Assembly (NCBI RefSeq): GCF_045124755.1
Contig: NZ_JBGVMK010000112.1
From: Succinimonas sp045124755
GTDB lineage: Bacteria; Pseudomonadota; Gammaproteobacteria; Enterobacterales; Succinivibrionaceae
Length of the DNA: 64,000 bases
Strand: one strand, 5' to 3'
Within the stretch, counting starts at the first letter, position 1; every line of letters starts with the position of its first letter. A program made the position numbers and the translations under genes. The notes under the pieces were generated by a model, which was not told the origin of the DNA, made no database searches, and saw only the letters and a program-made list of their open reading frames with translations. Shown here one piece after another: positions 43,618 to 54,000 of this stretch.

Positions 43618-46600
43618 ATGACCGGGGTAATCAATAACAATCTAATCAATAACAACATTGACAATATTCAGCATGTTCCCAATAACGGACAGGATCTCGT
43701 GCAGCCGCTGCAGATTCAGGCACATCCCGAAAACCAGCAGATCCAGAATCTGGAAATTGTGGTTGGAGGAGTAGATATTGCAGAGCAGCTCCCCGCGGAG
43801 GTGACTGCCAAGTATCGGAGGCTCAGCGCTTTTGTTGCCCGGGATCCCGCTCCTACAGCAGAGCAAGTTTTACAGAAGATTACCGATATGGCCAGCCGGG
43901 GAGAGAACGGTACCCGGACATTGTTTTCCAGCGCCCGGGAAGCCCAGGGCATGGACATTTTTTTAAATCGGAGCCTCCAGACTCTGATAGGCAATCTCTG
44001 CGCCCGGGCCAATCCCCCTGTGAATCAGCAGAATCTCATTGAGGATCTGAAGCAGGCCATGAACCGGATCATGTGTCCTCCGGAATACAATCAGGCCGAA
44101 GTCGACAGGGCTGAGGGCAAGCGGCAGCTTCTTATTCAGGCTGCAAACAGTCTCCTCCAGGCCGCGGGCGCCGATACGGATGCCGGCAGGGCCGTCAGCC
44201 AGATCCGGGATTTTTACTCCCGGGTGCTTGACAACCAGATGCGGATCTTCCGGAGCCTTCAGGACAACAAGGGGCTCAAAAACCCGGTAACCGCGGGATC
44301 TCCGAAGGATGCGCTGGGTATCGGGAAGGTGCTTCCCAATGACATTGAGACATTCAAAAAAGAGTTTACGGCGCCGCAGGTTTCTCCGGATGATGTGAAA
44401 AGCGAGGTGATCTCCGGCAACATGACCATGAAGGACGCTCTTTCGCGCTATCCCGAGTACGAGTCGATCCTGAGAGAGCTCTCTGAAGGCAAGCTGAATG
44501 AGCTTTCCGCAAATCTCAGTAATATGACTGATTTAAGAAACGATCATGATGGGGACATGAACGAACTTGTCCATATTCAAGTAGGCGGCATTAATGATGA
44601 AACCGCAAACCAGCTTGTAAGCAAGGTCATGAATAATCTTAAGCTCATTTCCCAGGCCACCGGCAAGGCAGATACGCTGCTGTCAGCTGAAGACCGCGAT
44701 GAGTTTATCCGGAAATTTGCCACTGCCCCGGGAAATAATGCGAATCCGGAGGTTCCCAATCCTTCGCGAGATCTTTTTCGGGAAAACATGAGCTTTATCA
44801 GGGATACCTTTTTCCGGACGGCTCTTTATCAGGCGCAGAATCCCGGCAACGCAAATCTGCTTAACGATACTCTCAGCCGGCTTATGGGGAATCCCGCCCA
44901 GTGCATGAAGCTTTTGAGCGCCATTGATTATTCAGAAGACATTTTCAGGGAAATGCTCCGGAATCCGGTGATCCTGAAGTCATATACCGATATTGTTCAG
45001 GGCGCAGTTCATGGCGATGAGCTCAGAACGGCGCTGCAAAATATCTCTCAGGGCCTTCGGAATCCGGTTTTCCAGGGGGATAACTCTCTTCTGCAGGCGC
45101 TTTTGAAGACTGTTCCCGCCGATGCCTATGCCAATAATAACGCAGATCGGGCGATACTGGAGCACTATCCCGTTACCCTGGATCTTACCCAGGATGCTCT
45201 GGCCTGCATTAATTATGTGCTGAACGTGGGGGTTCAGCCGAATGAAAGGCATAACAAGACGGCAGCGGAGATAACTCTGGAAGATTTGAAGAACGCTTAC
45301 CAGGATCTGTGTCATCCCACGGAAGAACTGAAGAGACGTATAAAGGAACTGGGCGCGCATCAGGATATCAGAAATCAGGAAGCCATGGTTCTTAAGGCCG
45401 CCTTTCACGCCTATCTGGCAGAACATCCCGAAGAGCTTTTTACGGCAAACGGCGATCCCAAGGAGGTTTCCTTCAGAAGCTGCCCGGGCTTTAAGAATAT
45501 CATGGGCATTATTGACGGCGATAATCCGGATCAGCAGCATGTCAGCCTCAGCCGTTACGGCGAAGGGGATCCCACCACGGCCAACATTAAGGAGACCGAT
45601 GCCGGATTCTTTATCGGCGTTTTCAATGTCATGATGAACAACGCCTCCTTCCTGAAGGCGGCCGCCAATCTTCCCGAGGTTCATCTCATAAGAAAGATGT
45701 CCGAGGCTCTCGATGTTAATATCGAAAAGCTTCTGGAACAGAATCAGGCTCTTCGGGACTCCTACGAAAATGCCTGCCGGGAGAAGGGAGGCATTGTCAA
45801 CTGGTTTAAGGCCAATCAGGGAGTTTTTCTGGAAGCCTTCCTCAATGGTGAAGGCGTCAGGCAGTCTCTGAGCAGCATGAGAAACGAGACTAACGAGGAT
45901 CTGCGAAATGCCCGTACCCGCATTGCCAATAACGGACTCAAAGCACTTGCGGAATTTAAAGGCCTTTACAGCAAGACCGGCAATGCAGCGCCGGGCAATG
46001 CAGCTCCGGGGAATGTCGCACCGGGGAATGTCGCTCAGGAAGCTCTCCCGGCCTCTATCAGCACGGTGGAAGGGGTTCTCCGGGAGACTGCCGCGGTGCG
46101 GGGATCAGAAAAGCTTGGCCTCCTGGCCGCCTCTCTGGCAGCGGTTTGTCCTCCGGATATCGAGGAGCTTATTCCCGCGGGAACAAACTATCTTAACCTT
46201 ACCGCGCAGGCCTTTCGGAATCCGGATCAGCTTAATGCCATCAGGGATGCCCTTAATGCTGCGTCTGATGAAGAGAAGCAGACCCCGAAGTATGCTGATG
46301 TATTCATGAGCTATGTCCGGCTCAAGGTTTACTGCGAGCAGCATCAAAACCAGCACGAACCTGTTCCCGCCGAGGCTCTGGCAGCTGTCAGAGTTACCGA
46401 GCAGAATCTGGCCTTCGTTGATGAGAATCTGCCTCAGCCTCAGGCTGGTGAGGAGCGCATGGCAGATGATTTCGTGGTGCTAGGGGATATTCACTCGCCT
46501 CTTTACTATGCTCTCACAAGACGTCTGGCTCCGTCTCGGGAGGCTCTGACCGCCTTCCTGAAGGAGCTTAAGGTCTCCGATGACATGTTTGCTCCGAAGC

Positions 46601-49218
46601 ATAATATTTTTGTGAGCAGCGAGGAATCCGGCAAGGCCAAATGCCAGGCGGTGAAGAATGCCATCAAGGCTGCCCGGGAAAGTCTTGCAAGGCCGAATGC
46701 CAATGTCAGCAGCGTGGCCCGGGAGTTATTCGGCAGGATAAAGAATGAGCTGGCCGGAAACAAAACCCGGGAGCTTGCAGCCGCTCTTATGACCCTGTCT
46801 CCTTATCTGACCAAAACCTTTCATCCGGACAGCGTTAAAGCGCAGGATCAGGCTTACGATATCATGACCCGCAATATTAAGGGGCTTTTCGGTTCCCGCT
46901 ATGCCCGGGAGGATAATAATCTGCTCAGCAGAATCACTGCAGATGTCGCGAATCTGCATGCCGCCAGGGCTGATGGGATGAGCGATGATCTTGCGAGTCT
47001 TAAGGACGTCCACACGCAGCAGATAACGGGTATCAAGGACATTTTCAATAACAGCGCCTACGGCAGAATCATGCTGGAAAACGCCGTGCACAAGGCTGCC
47101 TATGACAACGGCTACAAGACCCTGGCCGATATGAAGTATGCCATTATCAAGGGCAAGGCTCCCGCCGGCAAAACCCCGGCCGATCTGGTGAATGACGCTG
47201 TGGCGTACCTCATGACCAAATTCCGGACGGCAGGGGAGCAGCGTCTGAGGGCCATCCCGCAGGATCAGCGGGAAGCAGAAGAATCCGCCATTAACAGTTT
47301 ATGCAACGAGGAAGCGCTCCGGAAGCTGGTGCAGTCCCACCTCGCGCTGGACGATAACAGCGAAAACGTCGGAAACAGCATCCACACCGCCAGAGTTAAG
47401 CGTGCCTTCCGGGTGGTTAAAAACTCTTCTCCCGTAAAGGCGGTAAAGGGCTTTTTCAGCGCCATTCCCGGAGTAGGGCGCCTCGTGTCCTACTTTAAGA
47501 ACCGGAATCAGCTGGCCAAGGGGCGGGATTATGCCGAAGGCATTCTGAATTCCATTAAGCCGGGACAGACCCTGACTCATTATCATGACAACAAGCTTAC
47601 CGGAGGCTTCGGGATAAAATTCAAGGCATTTGGTGCGGATTTTAAGGCACAAGCCGAATTATCTCTGGACGGCAATGCGGATTTTAAGGTTTCGCATACC
47701 AAGGACGGCAAATTCGTGTTCACTTTGGGTGCGGCCCTGGCGGCTGATCTCAAGGGCACTGCTGCCTTCAAGGAGGCCAAAACCGATGTGGTCTCGGCCA
47801 GCATCGGAGTTGGCGGCGGTTATAAGAAGGTCTATATTCTGACCTTTAATGATCGGGAAAAGGCCAGAGAATTCCTGGCCCGGGCCGCCACCAGCAATCT
47901 TGACAAAAAAACCATGGGCTCCGCCAATAGTCAGGTAACCCAGAGCGTGAAAAACATCCACGGCGGCGCGGAGATCAAGGCGGATATCTACGGCGTGTTC
48001 CAGGAGATTAAGGGCGATGATGTTTCCGCCGTGCGGGAACCGGCCAATGCTCAGGCTTCTGTCGGCGCCCAGGGAGATTACACCCGGAGCTACGAAAGAG
48101 GTTCTGATTACCATCGCTATTCCACCCATAAGAAGACCACGATTTATGCGGGAGCCAAGGCGACGTTTTCCTTACAGCAGACCCTGCTGGGGAACAAGGA
48201 TCCGACTAAGATGACTCCTGAGGAAAAGGAGGAATATAACAAGATTGACGCCAATCTCACCACGGGAGACATGATCATTGCCGGTTTCCTGAACCATAAC
48301 AAGTACATGGCGGATTATGTTATCGGGAAGTACGGCACCAGCCAGTTCAATACTAATGCCGAATACCTGAAAAACGATGAGAATCAGCAGTCCGCCAAAA
48401 CTGGTAAGAAGAGGTGGATGGCCCTGGACGATCTTACCAAATATAAGGAAGATCCCAGCCGTTACATTGCCGAGAGCGTGGCGAACGTCCTGAAGAAGGA
48501 AGCGATAAATCCGGCGGTAAAGGATGTGGAGTCTCTGGGAGAATGGCTCATTTCAAAGATTCCCATTGTCAAGAAGGGCATCAAGGAGATAAAGGACATC
48601 AAAAAGGTCATGAATAATTTTCTGGGCGCTCACGGGGACACCAGCAAAGTAAGAACCAGCGCCGGATTCTCTCTGGGGGATTCCACCAACAATCTGGTGC
48701 AGTTCCATGCCGAGGTTTCCTATACCGTTGATAATGAGACCCGCTATGATACCAATCTCATTGAGAATTCCTTAAGAAGGGCGGACAAGATCACCAGAGT
48801 CGCCGCGGAAAGCTCCGGAAGTCCGAAAGCTCAGATGCAGAAGAATCTGGAGTTCCTGAAAACCTCTCTTAAGAAAATGGGCTGCAGCGAGGATGAGATT
48901 GCCAAGGCCGTGGCCCGGCTCCATAACATGCAGTCAAAGGGCGTCAAGATCAGCGGCTTTGAGATCCACAGAACCGCCAAGAAGGGCGCCATCAGCAGGA
49001 TTAATCAGGAACTGGCAGACCGGAACCCCGCTGATAATTTCAAGGCAGAGGTCAATAAGCTGAAGGACAGCGACTTCAAGCTGGACAGCATTGTGTTCAA
49101 TGTGGCCAGCGCTCATTACAACGAGGTGGATAACTTCAATGTCAGCTTTATTGCCTCTCTGGATCACACGGTCACCAACAAGCAGACCATGGTTAAGAAT
49201 CAGGTGCTGAAGTTCTAA
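43618..49218 (+). CDS. Giant T3SS-associated protein 2 (1866 aa), candidate effector
   Basis: A paralogue of the protein at 33584. The Asn-rich start (MTGVINNNLINNNIDNIQHV) is followed by a long helical part. Shared blocks include LELTQDVF/LDLTQDAL, the ESGKAKCQAVKNAIK region (near 1003-1020), FEIHRTAKK near the end, and a C-terminal LKF/LRF. Residues about 1314-1527 form a strand-rich region (GGFGIKFKAFGADFKAQAEL, FVFTLGAALAADLKGTAAF, SIGVGGGYKKVYILTF), again with a second block at about 1677-1720. A short imperfect repeat of GNAAPGNVAPG (residues about 790-805) sits mid-protein. AGGAAGG precedes the ATG. No signal peptide, consistent with one-step export; function unknown. Confidence 0.8.
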   Translation: MTGVINNNLINNNIDNIQHVPNNGQDLVQPLQIQAHPENQQIQNLEIVVGGVDIAEQLPAEVTAKYRRLSAFVARDPAPTAEQVLQKITDMASRGENGTRTLFSSAREAQGMDIFLNRSLQTLIGNLCARANPPVNQQNLIEDLKQAMNRIMCPPEYNQAEVDRAEGKRQLLIQAANSLLQAAGADTDAGRAVSQIRDFYSRVLDNQMRIFRSLQDNKGLKNPVTAGSPKDALGIGKVLPNDIETFKKEFTAPQVSPDDVKSEVISGNMTMKDALSRYPEYESILRELSEGKLNELSANLSNMTDLRNDHDGDMNELVHIQVGGINDETANQLVSKVMNNLKLISQATGKADTLLSAEDRDEFIRKFATAPGNNANPEVPNPSRDLFRENMSFIRDTFFRTALYQAQNPGNANLLNDTLSRLMGNPAQCMKLLSAIDYSEDIFREMLRNPVILKSYTDIVQGAVHGDELRTALQNISQGLRNPVFQGDNSLLQALLKTVPADAYANNNADRAILEHYPVTLDLTQDALACINYVLNVGVQPNERHNKTAAEITLEDLKNAYQDLCHPTEELKRRIKELGAHQDIRNQEAMVLKAAFHAYLAEHPEELFTANGDPKEVSFRSCPGFKNIMGIIDGDNPDQQHVSLSRYGEGDPTTANIKETDAGFFIGVFNVMMNNASFLKAAANLPEVHLIRKMSEALDVNIEKLLEQNQALRDSYENACREKGGIVNWFKANQGVFLEAFLNGEGVRQSLSSMRNETNEDLRNARTRIANNGLKALAEFKGLYSKTGNAAPGNAAPGNVAPGNVAQEALPASISTVEGVLRETAAVRGSEKLGLLAASLAAVCPPDIEELIPAGTNYLNLTAQAFRNPDQLNAIRDALNAASDEEKQTPKYADVFMSYVRLKVYCEQHQNQHEPVPAEALAAVRVTEQNLAFVDENLPQPQAGEERMADDFVVLGDIHSPLYYALTRRLAPSREALTAFLKELKVSDDMFAPKHNIFVSSEESGKAKCQAVKNAIKAARESLARPNANVSSVARELFGRIKNELAGNKTRELAAALMTLSPYLTKTFHPDSVKAQDQAYDIMTRNIKGLFGSRYAREDNNLLSRITADVANLHAARADGMSDDLASLKDVHTQQITGIKDIFNNSAYGRIMLENAVHKAAYDNGYKTLADMKYAIIKGKAPAGKTPADLVNDAVAYLMTKFRTAGEQRLRAIPQDQREAEESAINSLCNEEALRKLVQSHLALDDNSENVGNSIHTARVKRAFRVVKNSSPVKAVKGFFSAIPGVGRLVSYFKNRNQLAKGRDYAEGILNSIKPGQTLTHYHDNKLTGGFGIKFKAFGADFKAQAELSLDGNADFKVSHTKDGKFVFTLGAALAADLKGTAAFKEAKTDVVSASIGVGGGYKKVYILTFNDREKAREFLARAATSNLDKKTMGSANSQVTQSVKNIHGGAEIKADIYGVFQEIKGDDVSAVREPANAQASVGAQGDYTRSYERGSDYHRYSTHKKTTIYAGAKATFSLQQTLLGNKDPTKMTPEEKEEYNKIDANLTTGDMIIAGFLNHNKYMADYVIGKYGTSQFNTNAEYLKNDENQQSAKTGKKRWMALDDLTKYKEDPSRYIAESVANVLKKEAINPAVKDVESLGEWLISKIPIVKKGIKEIKDIKKVMNNFLGAHGDTSKVRTSAGFSLGDSTNNLVQFHAEVSYTVDNETRYDTNLIENSLRRADKITRVAAESSGSPKAQMQKNLEFLKTSLKKMGCSEDEIAKAVARLHNMQSKGVKISGFEIHRTAKKGAISRINQELADRNPADNFKAEVNKLKDSDFKLDSIVFNVASAHYNEVDNFNVSFIASLDHTVTNKQTMVKNQVLKF

Positions 49219-49239
49219 ACTGTTTCAGGCTCAAACGCG

Positions 49240-49268
49240 AAGGCCGTCCTCCGGGACGGCCTTTTCAT
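49240..49268 (+). terminator. Rho-independent terminator of giant gene 2
   Basis: AAGGCCGTCC and GGACGGCCTT form a perfect 10-base stem with a TCCG loop, followed by TTC, right after the stop codon. Confidence 0.8.
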
Positions 49269-49481
49269 GCGGAAAAGAGACGGGGAGAGGACGTAATCAG
49301 CGCTGCCGTGCGGCTTCTTCTGGCAAAATGCAAGTGTTCTGCTGTAAAATAGGCGGGGTGGAAGGCTGATTTCTTCCCTCCGAAAACCTCTCCGGAAACG
49401 TCTCTGCAAAGAGGAGTTCCGGACGGAGAGACAGGATACAGCCTTCCCCTCGCAATGAAAGAATTTTGGAGATATTTGATT

Positions 49482-49805
49482 ATGAAACTCGCTTTAATCG
49501 CCGGTTCCGTTCTGATGCTGGCAGCCGGTACCGCCAGCGCCAACTTTGATCTGGTAAACAACACTTCATCAGTCATCAATGCCGTTTATTTCAGCGACAG
49601 CGGAACCGATGACTGGGAAGAAAACATGATTGAGGGACAGGTTATCAATCCCGGCGAAACCATGGAAATGCAGGTGGAGGTCAAGTATGACAAGTTCGAC
49701 CTGCGGGTAGAATCCACCGAAGGCGGCTCTGAGGACTATTTTGAATTTCCGGGTAACGTAAGCACCATTCAGCTGAACGGCGCCGGTAAGTCCCAGTACA
49801 AGTAA
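49482..49805 (+). CDS. Small secreted protein with signal peptide
   Basis: A 107-residue protein with a clear Sec signal peptide (MKLALIAGSVLMLAAGTASA, cut likely after ASA). The mature part begins NFDLVNNTSSVINAVYFSDSGTDDWEENMIEGQVINPGETMEM, the pattern of a widespread small periplasmic family of unknown function (VNNTG...SPS...DW...L.PGE). The usual C-terminal cysteines are absent. ATG 49482 is preferred to an in-frame ATG at 49455 because the signal peptide and GGAG (49468-49471) fit it. It lies after giant gene 2's terminator but is probably unrelated to it. Confidence 0.75.
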   Translation: MKLALIAGSVLMLAAGTASANFDLVNNTSSVINAVYFSDSGTDDWEENMIEGQVINPGETMEMQVEVKYDKFDLRVESTEGGSEDYFEFPGNVSTIQLNGAGKSQYK

Positions 49806-49929
49806 TCCCGAAAATCTGCTGCATCCGGAAAATCCTGACAGCGATGCTGCTCCCCGGATCCCCGCAGCTTCAGAAAACCGGTTCCTCAGGGGGGCCGGCT
49901 GTTTTTTTTCCGATGCCTGGCCGCTGTCC

Positions 49930-50155
49930 GGATGCCCGGACTCCTCTCCTCTGGCAGCGCTGTATTCATCAAGAAGCTCGCCGGCCAGATAGTCATCGCT
50001 CATGCAGTGCAGATCGGAGACCCCCTCATGAATGAGAGGACAGAGCTCCGACCGGTAGAAAAAATCCAGAGCTTCATACCGGGAAAGGCCTGATTTTTGC
50101 GCAAAGCGCGCAATTACCCGGGCGTATTTTCTTTGTAAAAGCGTCTGGCTGGCAT
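49930..50155 (-). pseudogene. Third gene of a decayed DUF3791/DUF3990 cassette
   Basis: Directly after the DUF3990 stop (TAAATG), a frame one base off the ATG encodes QTLLQRKYARVIARFAQKSG, EALDFFYRSEL and MSDDYLAGELLDEY, matching the product at 62579 (EAMSVYYRSRL). No start codon is in that frame, so it is frameshifted near its start. The frame then runs on into antisense sequence of the secreted-protein gene without a natural stop, so the 3' end is also eroded and the left border is approximate. Confidence 0.65.
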
Positions 50156-50624
50156 TTATAGCTTCTCGCTCCCGGCAAAACGAAGGCAGCTTAAAGCGGC
50201 CGCGCTCCGCAAAGCAACCTGCATATCAGGCTTTTCATAGCGCAGTCTTTTAATGGCTTCGCTTATCTGTCAGATTCTCAAAACAGAGTTCCACGGTATT
50301 AAAAACCCGGTCATCGGCCACGCCTCCCGAAACCGCGTCATAGTCAGAAGTATCAGTTCCCCTGCGGCATGCCATCACGAAATCAAGCCAGGCCGCGGAA
50401 TACGCTGCGAAACGGAGCAGCTTCAGTTTTGCAAAAGCGTCATCATCAAGAATGTACCGGGAAACAATGCCGTCTCTGTCGCGCCTTTTAAATCTCTGAC
50501 ACCAGTTTTTGGCCTGATCGTACAGCGGCGTCAGGTAAAAGCCTCTCCCGAAATCCGTATTTGCCCGAGAACAGAGAAGATCCGGGTTAGCCACGGCTGT
50601 GTAGGATCCATGATGCAAAATCAC
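50156..50624 (-). pseudogene. DUF3990 (ADP-ribosyltransferase-like) gene, frameshifted
   Basis: ATG 50624 opens MILHHGSYTAVANPDLLCSRANTDFGRGFYLT, the DUF3990 signature; members are thought to have an ADP-ribosyltransferase-like fold. The frame stays intact to VELCFENLTDK, where one extra base at about 50257 leads to a stop at 50250. In the corrected frame it continues EAIKRLRYEKPDMQVALRSAAALSCLRFAGSEKL and stops at TAA 50156-50158, the proper gene end. The start overlaps the end of the DUF3791 gene by four bases, an operon arrangement. Confidence 0.8.
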
Positions 50625-50876
50625 GCTTTAAGCTCTCCCGCTTTAATCCCCCGCTCTCTCATAACCTCAAGAATGTCATTTACAATGTACTCCCTCCCTT
50701 GGGTATGGAGAACGTCATAGAAGGGAATAATGTAATCCGTGAGGATGCTGCTTTCCCTGTTCAGGTGCTGATAAAATCTCCGGAGGATTCCGGCGCAGGG
50801 CAAGGGCGATGCTTTCAACGCAAAACACGGCAAATTCCAGTTCTTCCTTCGTTTTAATGATCTCATCTTCTGTCAT
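50621..50876 (-). pseudogene. DUF3791 gene, frameshifted
   Basis: ATG 50876 opens MTEDEIIKTKEELEFAVFCVESIALALRRNP; a shift near 50785 moves the homologous continuation RRFYQHLNRESSILTDYIIP, FYDVLHTQGREYIVNDILEVMRERGIKAGELKA into another frame. YDVLHTQ..EY.VNDI.E..R.RG is the DUF3791 core, also present intact at 62305. All three genes of this cassette carry a frame-breaking change. Confidence 0.78.
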
Positions 50877-51002
50877 GCCGATTCCCCCGTTTTCTCTGTT
50901 TCCCTTATTCTTTCAGTTACCGCCATTCTCTCCGTTATCCCTTAGAATACCCTGCTCAAGGCCTTATAAAGTCTCATTTATCCTGTGGTCTGCGGCAAAA
51001 CC

Positions 51003-54000
51003 TTACGCCCCGGGAAGGTTCTTCATAATGGTATCCTTAACCAGACTGGCCAGAGCCTGATTGCAGGCGGGGGTGTAGGCCCGGGGGAGAGCAAAATACA
51101 CCGGCCGATCCTTCCTCAGGAACAGCGGCAGCGCATCAGCCTTTACCACCTGATCAGGCAGGCCGTCGTAATTAAGCCAGTGGATGAGCTGCGGCTCATG
51201 GGGGAGGATCGCATTGGGCAGAAAGAACACCACAATGTCATTCTTTTCCAGTTTTGTCTTAGCGAGAAGCTCCAGAGCCCGGTTCCAGTCATCCCAGATA
51301 ACGTTGGCATAGTTCACCACCCGGTAGGGCAGGGGCAGGATTTTCTGGAGGCACGAGGCAATGGTTTCGTCATCGCCGGCTCCGGCTCCGTAAACAAGGC
51401 AGTTCCCCATGAGGTAAACCGTGCCCTGATACTCCGCGGGGGCGCCGACGGTTTTCCGGAAGCCGTTTTCCACATTGAAGTATTTCCCGCGGCAGTCCTT
51501 GAGAACCTGCCGGCCGTCCTTTTCCGTAACTCCGGGACTTTTAATGGTTTCCATAAGCTTGGGAATATCGGCCTTTCTGATATAGTCCGCAAAGGGCTCC
51601 AGGTTCTTCTGCCTGAGAAGCTGCCAGGCCTGGGTATTGGACATATTGAGATGCCGGCGCTCTGAAAGAAGGGTGGTCTCCTGATATTTCATCGCTTCGG
51701 AAAAAGGAAAGAAGCCGCCGGTTCTCACCCCGATAACCAGATTGTCCGGCATTTTCGGGAAAAAGGTTCTGGTCATCAGCGCGGACAGGATGTAATCCAG
51801 GAAGCAGCAGCGCTCCCTGTTTCGGAAAAAAATGCGATCAAGATGGCGGCCGAGGATCTGTTTTCTGACTTTGAGCAGCCTGTTTACGTACGGGCGCATA
51901 TAGTTAACGGAAGCAATCAGCAGAATGTCCCTTGCTGTTTTCAGTCTCAGGATATGGTTGATGTCGCAAACCTTATAGGTGCGGGACGGCTCCTGCACAT
52001 ATACCGAGGAGATGCTGTCGGTGGAAAACACCCGGTCTATGGTTATTCCGGACATGCCGAGATTGGTCAGAAGCGCTTTGCCCACATCCTTGTCATCAAA
52101 GAAGACGCTGATCCGCGCAATCCCGCGTTCCTTGAAGTACTGCCCGACGCTCACGCCGCTGGCGGAGAGTTCCGTAAGCTGCTCGGTAAACCGGGCGTGT
52201 ATTGCCGCGTCTCCGGTGTTATCCTTCCAGAACTGATCAATGCTGTTAATGCAGAAATCATAATTCGGGGCCTTGGGATCAATATATTCCATGTAGTTAA
52301 ATGCGGAGTAGTTAATCCTCCCGGAGTCAAAGGAACAAAGCCGGCGTCTTCGGAAAATATTCCCGATTTTCCAGTCCCGCCGGATCTCGGCCTTCACATG
52401 ATAAACACCGGGATTAGTCACGTTCATGGAGAAGCGGCTCTCCCTCCCGTTTATTCGGCAGATCTCATAGCGGTTGCAGAAAACCCGGAAGGCAAAGCTC
52501 ACCCCGGCAAGCCCGGCGCAGTTTACGGCAAAATGAAGCTCGGAATTTCTGATATAAAAGGCGCAGCTGATGTCATAATCCTTTACGGGGATTCTGCGGG
52601 TAATGGCATTGGCCGGCAGCGACGCCTCCGGAGCGGCGGCTGAAGCGGAGTCGGGTTCGGCAGCGGTTTTCTGCCCTTTGATCTGACTTATCAGATCTCT
52701 GGCGCAGGCATAGCCGATGGCCCGGTTGTAGTGATTGGCCATGGTTTCAAAGAAATCGGACTCGTGCCGGGCATATTTTCTGATGTCAATAAGGCTGACA
52801 TTGTCATTTTCCCGGGCCAGTCTTTCCGCGGTCTTATTGGAATTGATCCGGTTCTGGTAATCGCCGTCCCGGCCCCTGATTTCAAAAACCACCTCCGGAG
52901 AGGTCAGAATAAAGATTCTGGTCTTGTTTCTGAGCCGCTCCGCCAAAAGGGAGATTTCGCGATAGAGATCAGCGCAGGAGATCCGTTCCGGGATCCAGCC
53001 GGCGTCCAAATCATCGGCTTCTGAGGAATAGAAAAAGCGCTCGGGATTATCCCTGCTGGTATATTTAAAGGCTTCGAGTTCGTTAATGAAGGATATCAGA
53101 AGATAATCCGCCTTCCCGGACAGAAGAGAACTGTCAAAGGTATTCAGGTTAAGGGCATTGGTCAGGCTGAGATACTCATTAAGAACCGCGGGATCCGTCC
53201 GGAACATCACCCCGAGATTGCATACCGGCGGCATGGGGAATATCAGGTTAAAAACGGCGTTTTCAAATTCATGCTCCAGGTAGGCCCAGATCGGTCTCAG
53301 GGGACAGTAGCCGTATACCAGGAGGCGTCCGGGAAGCTTCCCGGCTTTGGCATTATCTCCGGCTTTAACACCTGCAGCGTCCCCGGCATCCCCCGAGGCG
53401 TTTATCCAGGAGATCACCTCTCCCTTGTTAAGCTTAGAGGCCACCTCCCCGACTACCGCGATATCCGGCCAGCCGAGCTTTTCATATACGTACTGCTCCA
53501 CTCCCATGCCCAGAATCCGGCAGGAAAACACAAACTGGAGCAGCTTGCCGTCTTTGAGAGCATAACAGCCGACGATGCCGTGATCCCCGTACTTGTCGGT
53601 AACATGCACTTCTCCGCTTCTGATGGCCGGATCCGTGAAAATCTTCCTTACCTCATCTGCGCTGATGCGATCCTTGGTGAAGTTAAGCTGGTTATTCCGG
53701 TGGATCATTTCATGGATTCTGCTGAGATCCAGATCCTTCTCGATGAGCTCAGCTTTGATTTCAGACTGCCGGAGAAACTCGTCGTTCGAGGAGGAGCGTT
53801 TTCTTTCCGCAGTCTTGGTTTCGAGAATCCGATACTGCTTAAGCCGGGAATGGGAGGCATCGTCCTTGCCCCGGAAGGCGGCCTCTTCAGATTTGATAAG
53901 TTCGGCAAATTCCGCAGGGGTGGCGACATTGAGTTCCGGACTTATGAATTTAGCTTCATTAAGATTGCTGAGGCTGTCATCCACAAAAAGGCAGTTGGCC

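Noticed and set aside
49569..50003. 144-codon minus-strand frame as a single gene
   Set aside because: Only its first part matches the third cassette protein; the rest is antisense to the secreted-protein gene, so it is treated as a pseudogene remnant running on without its stop.
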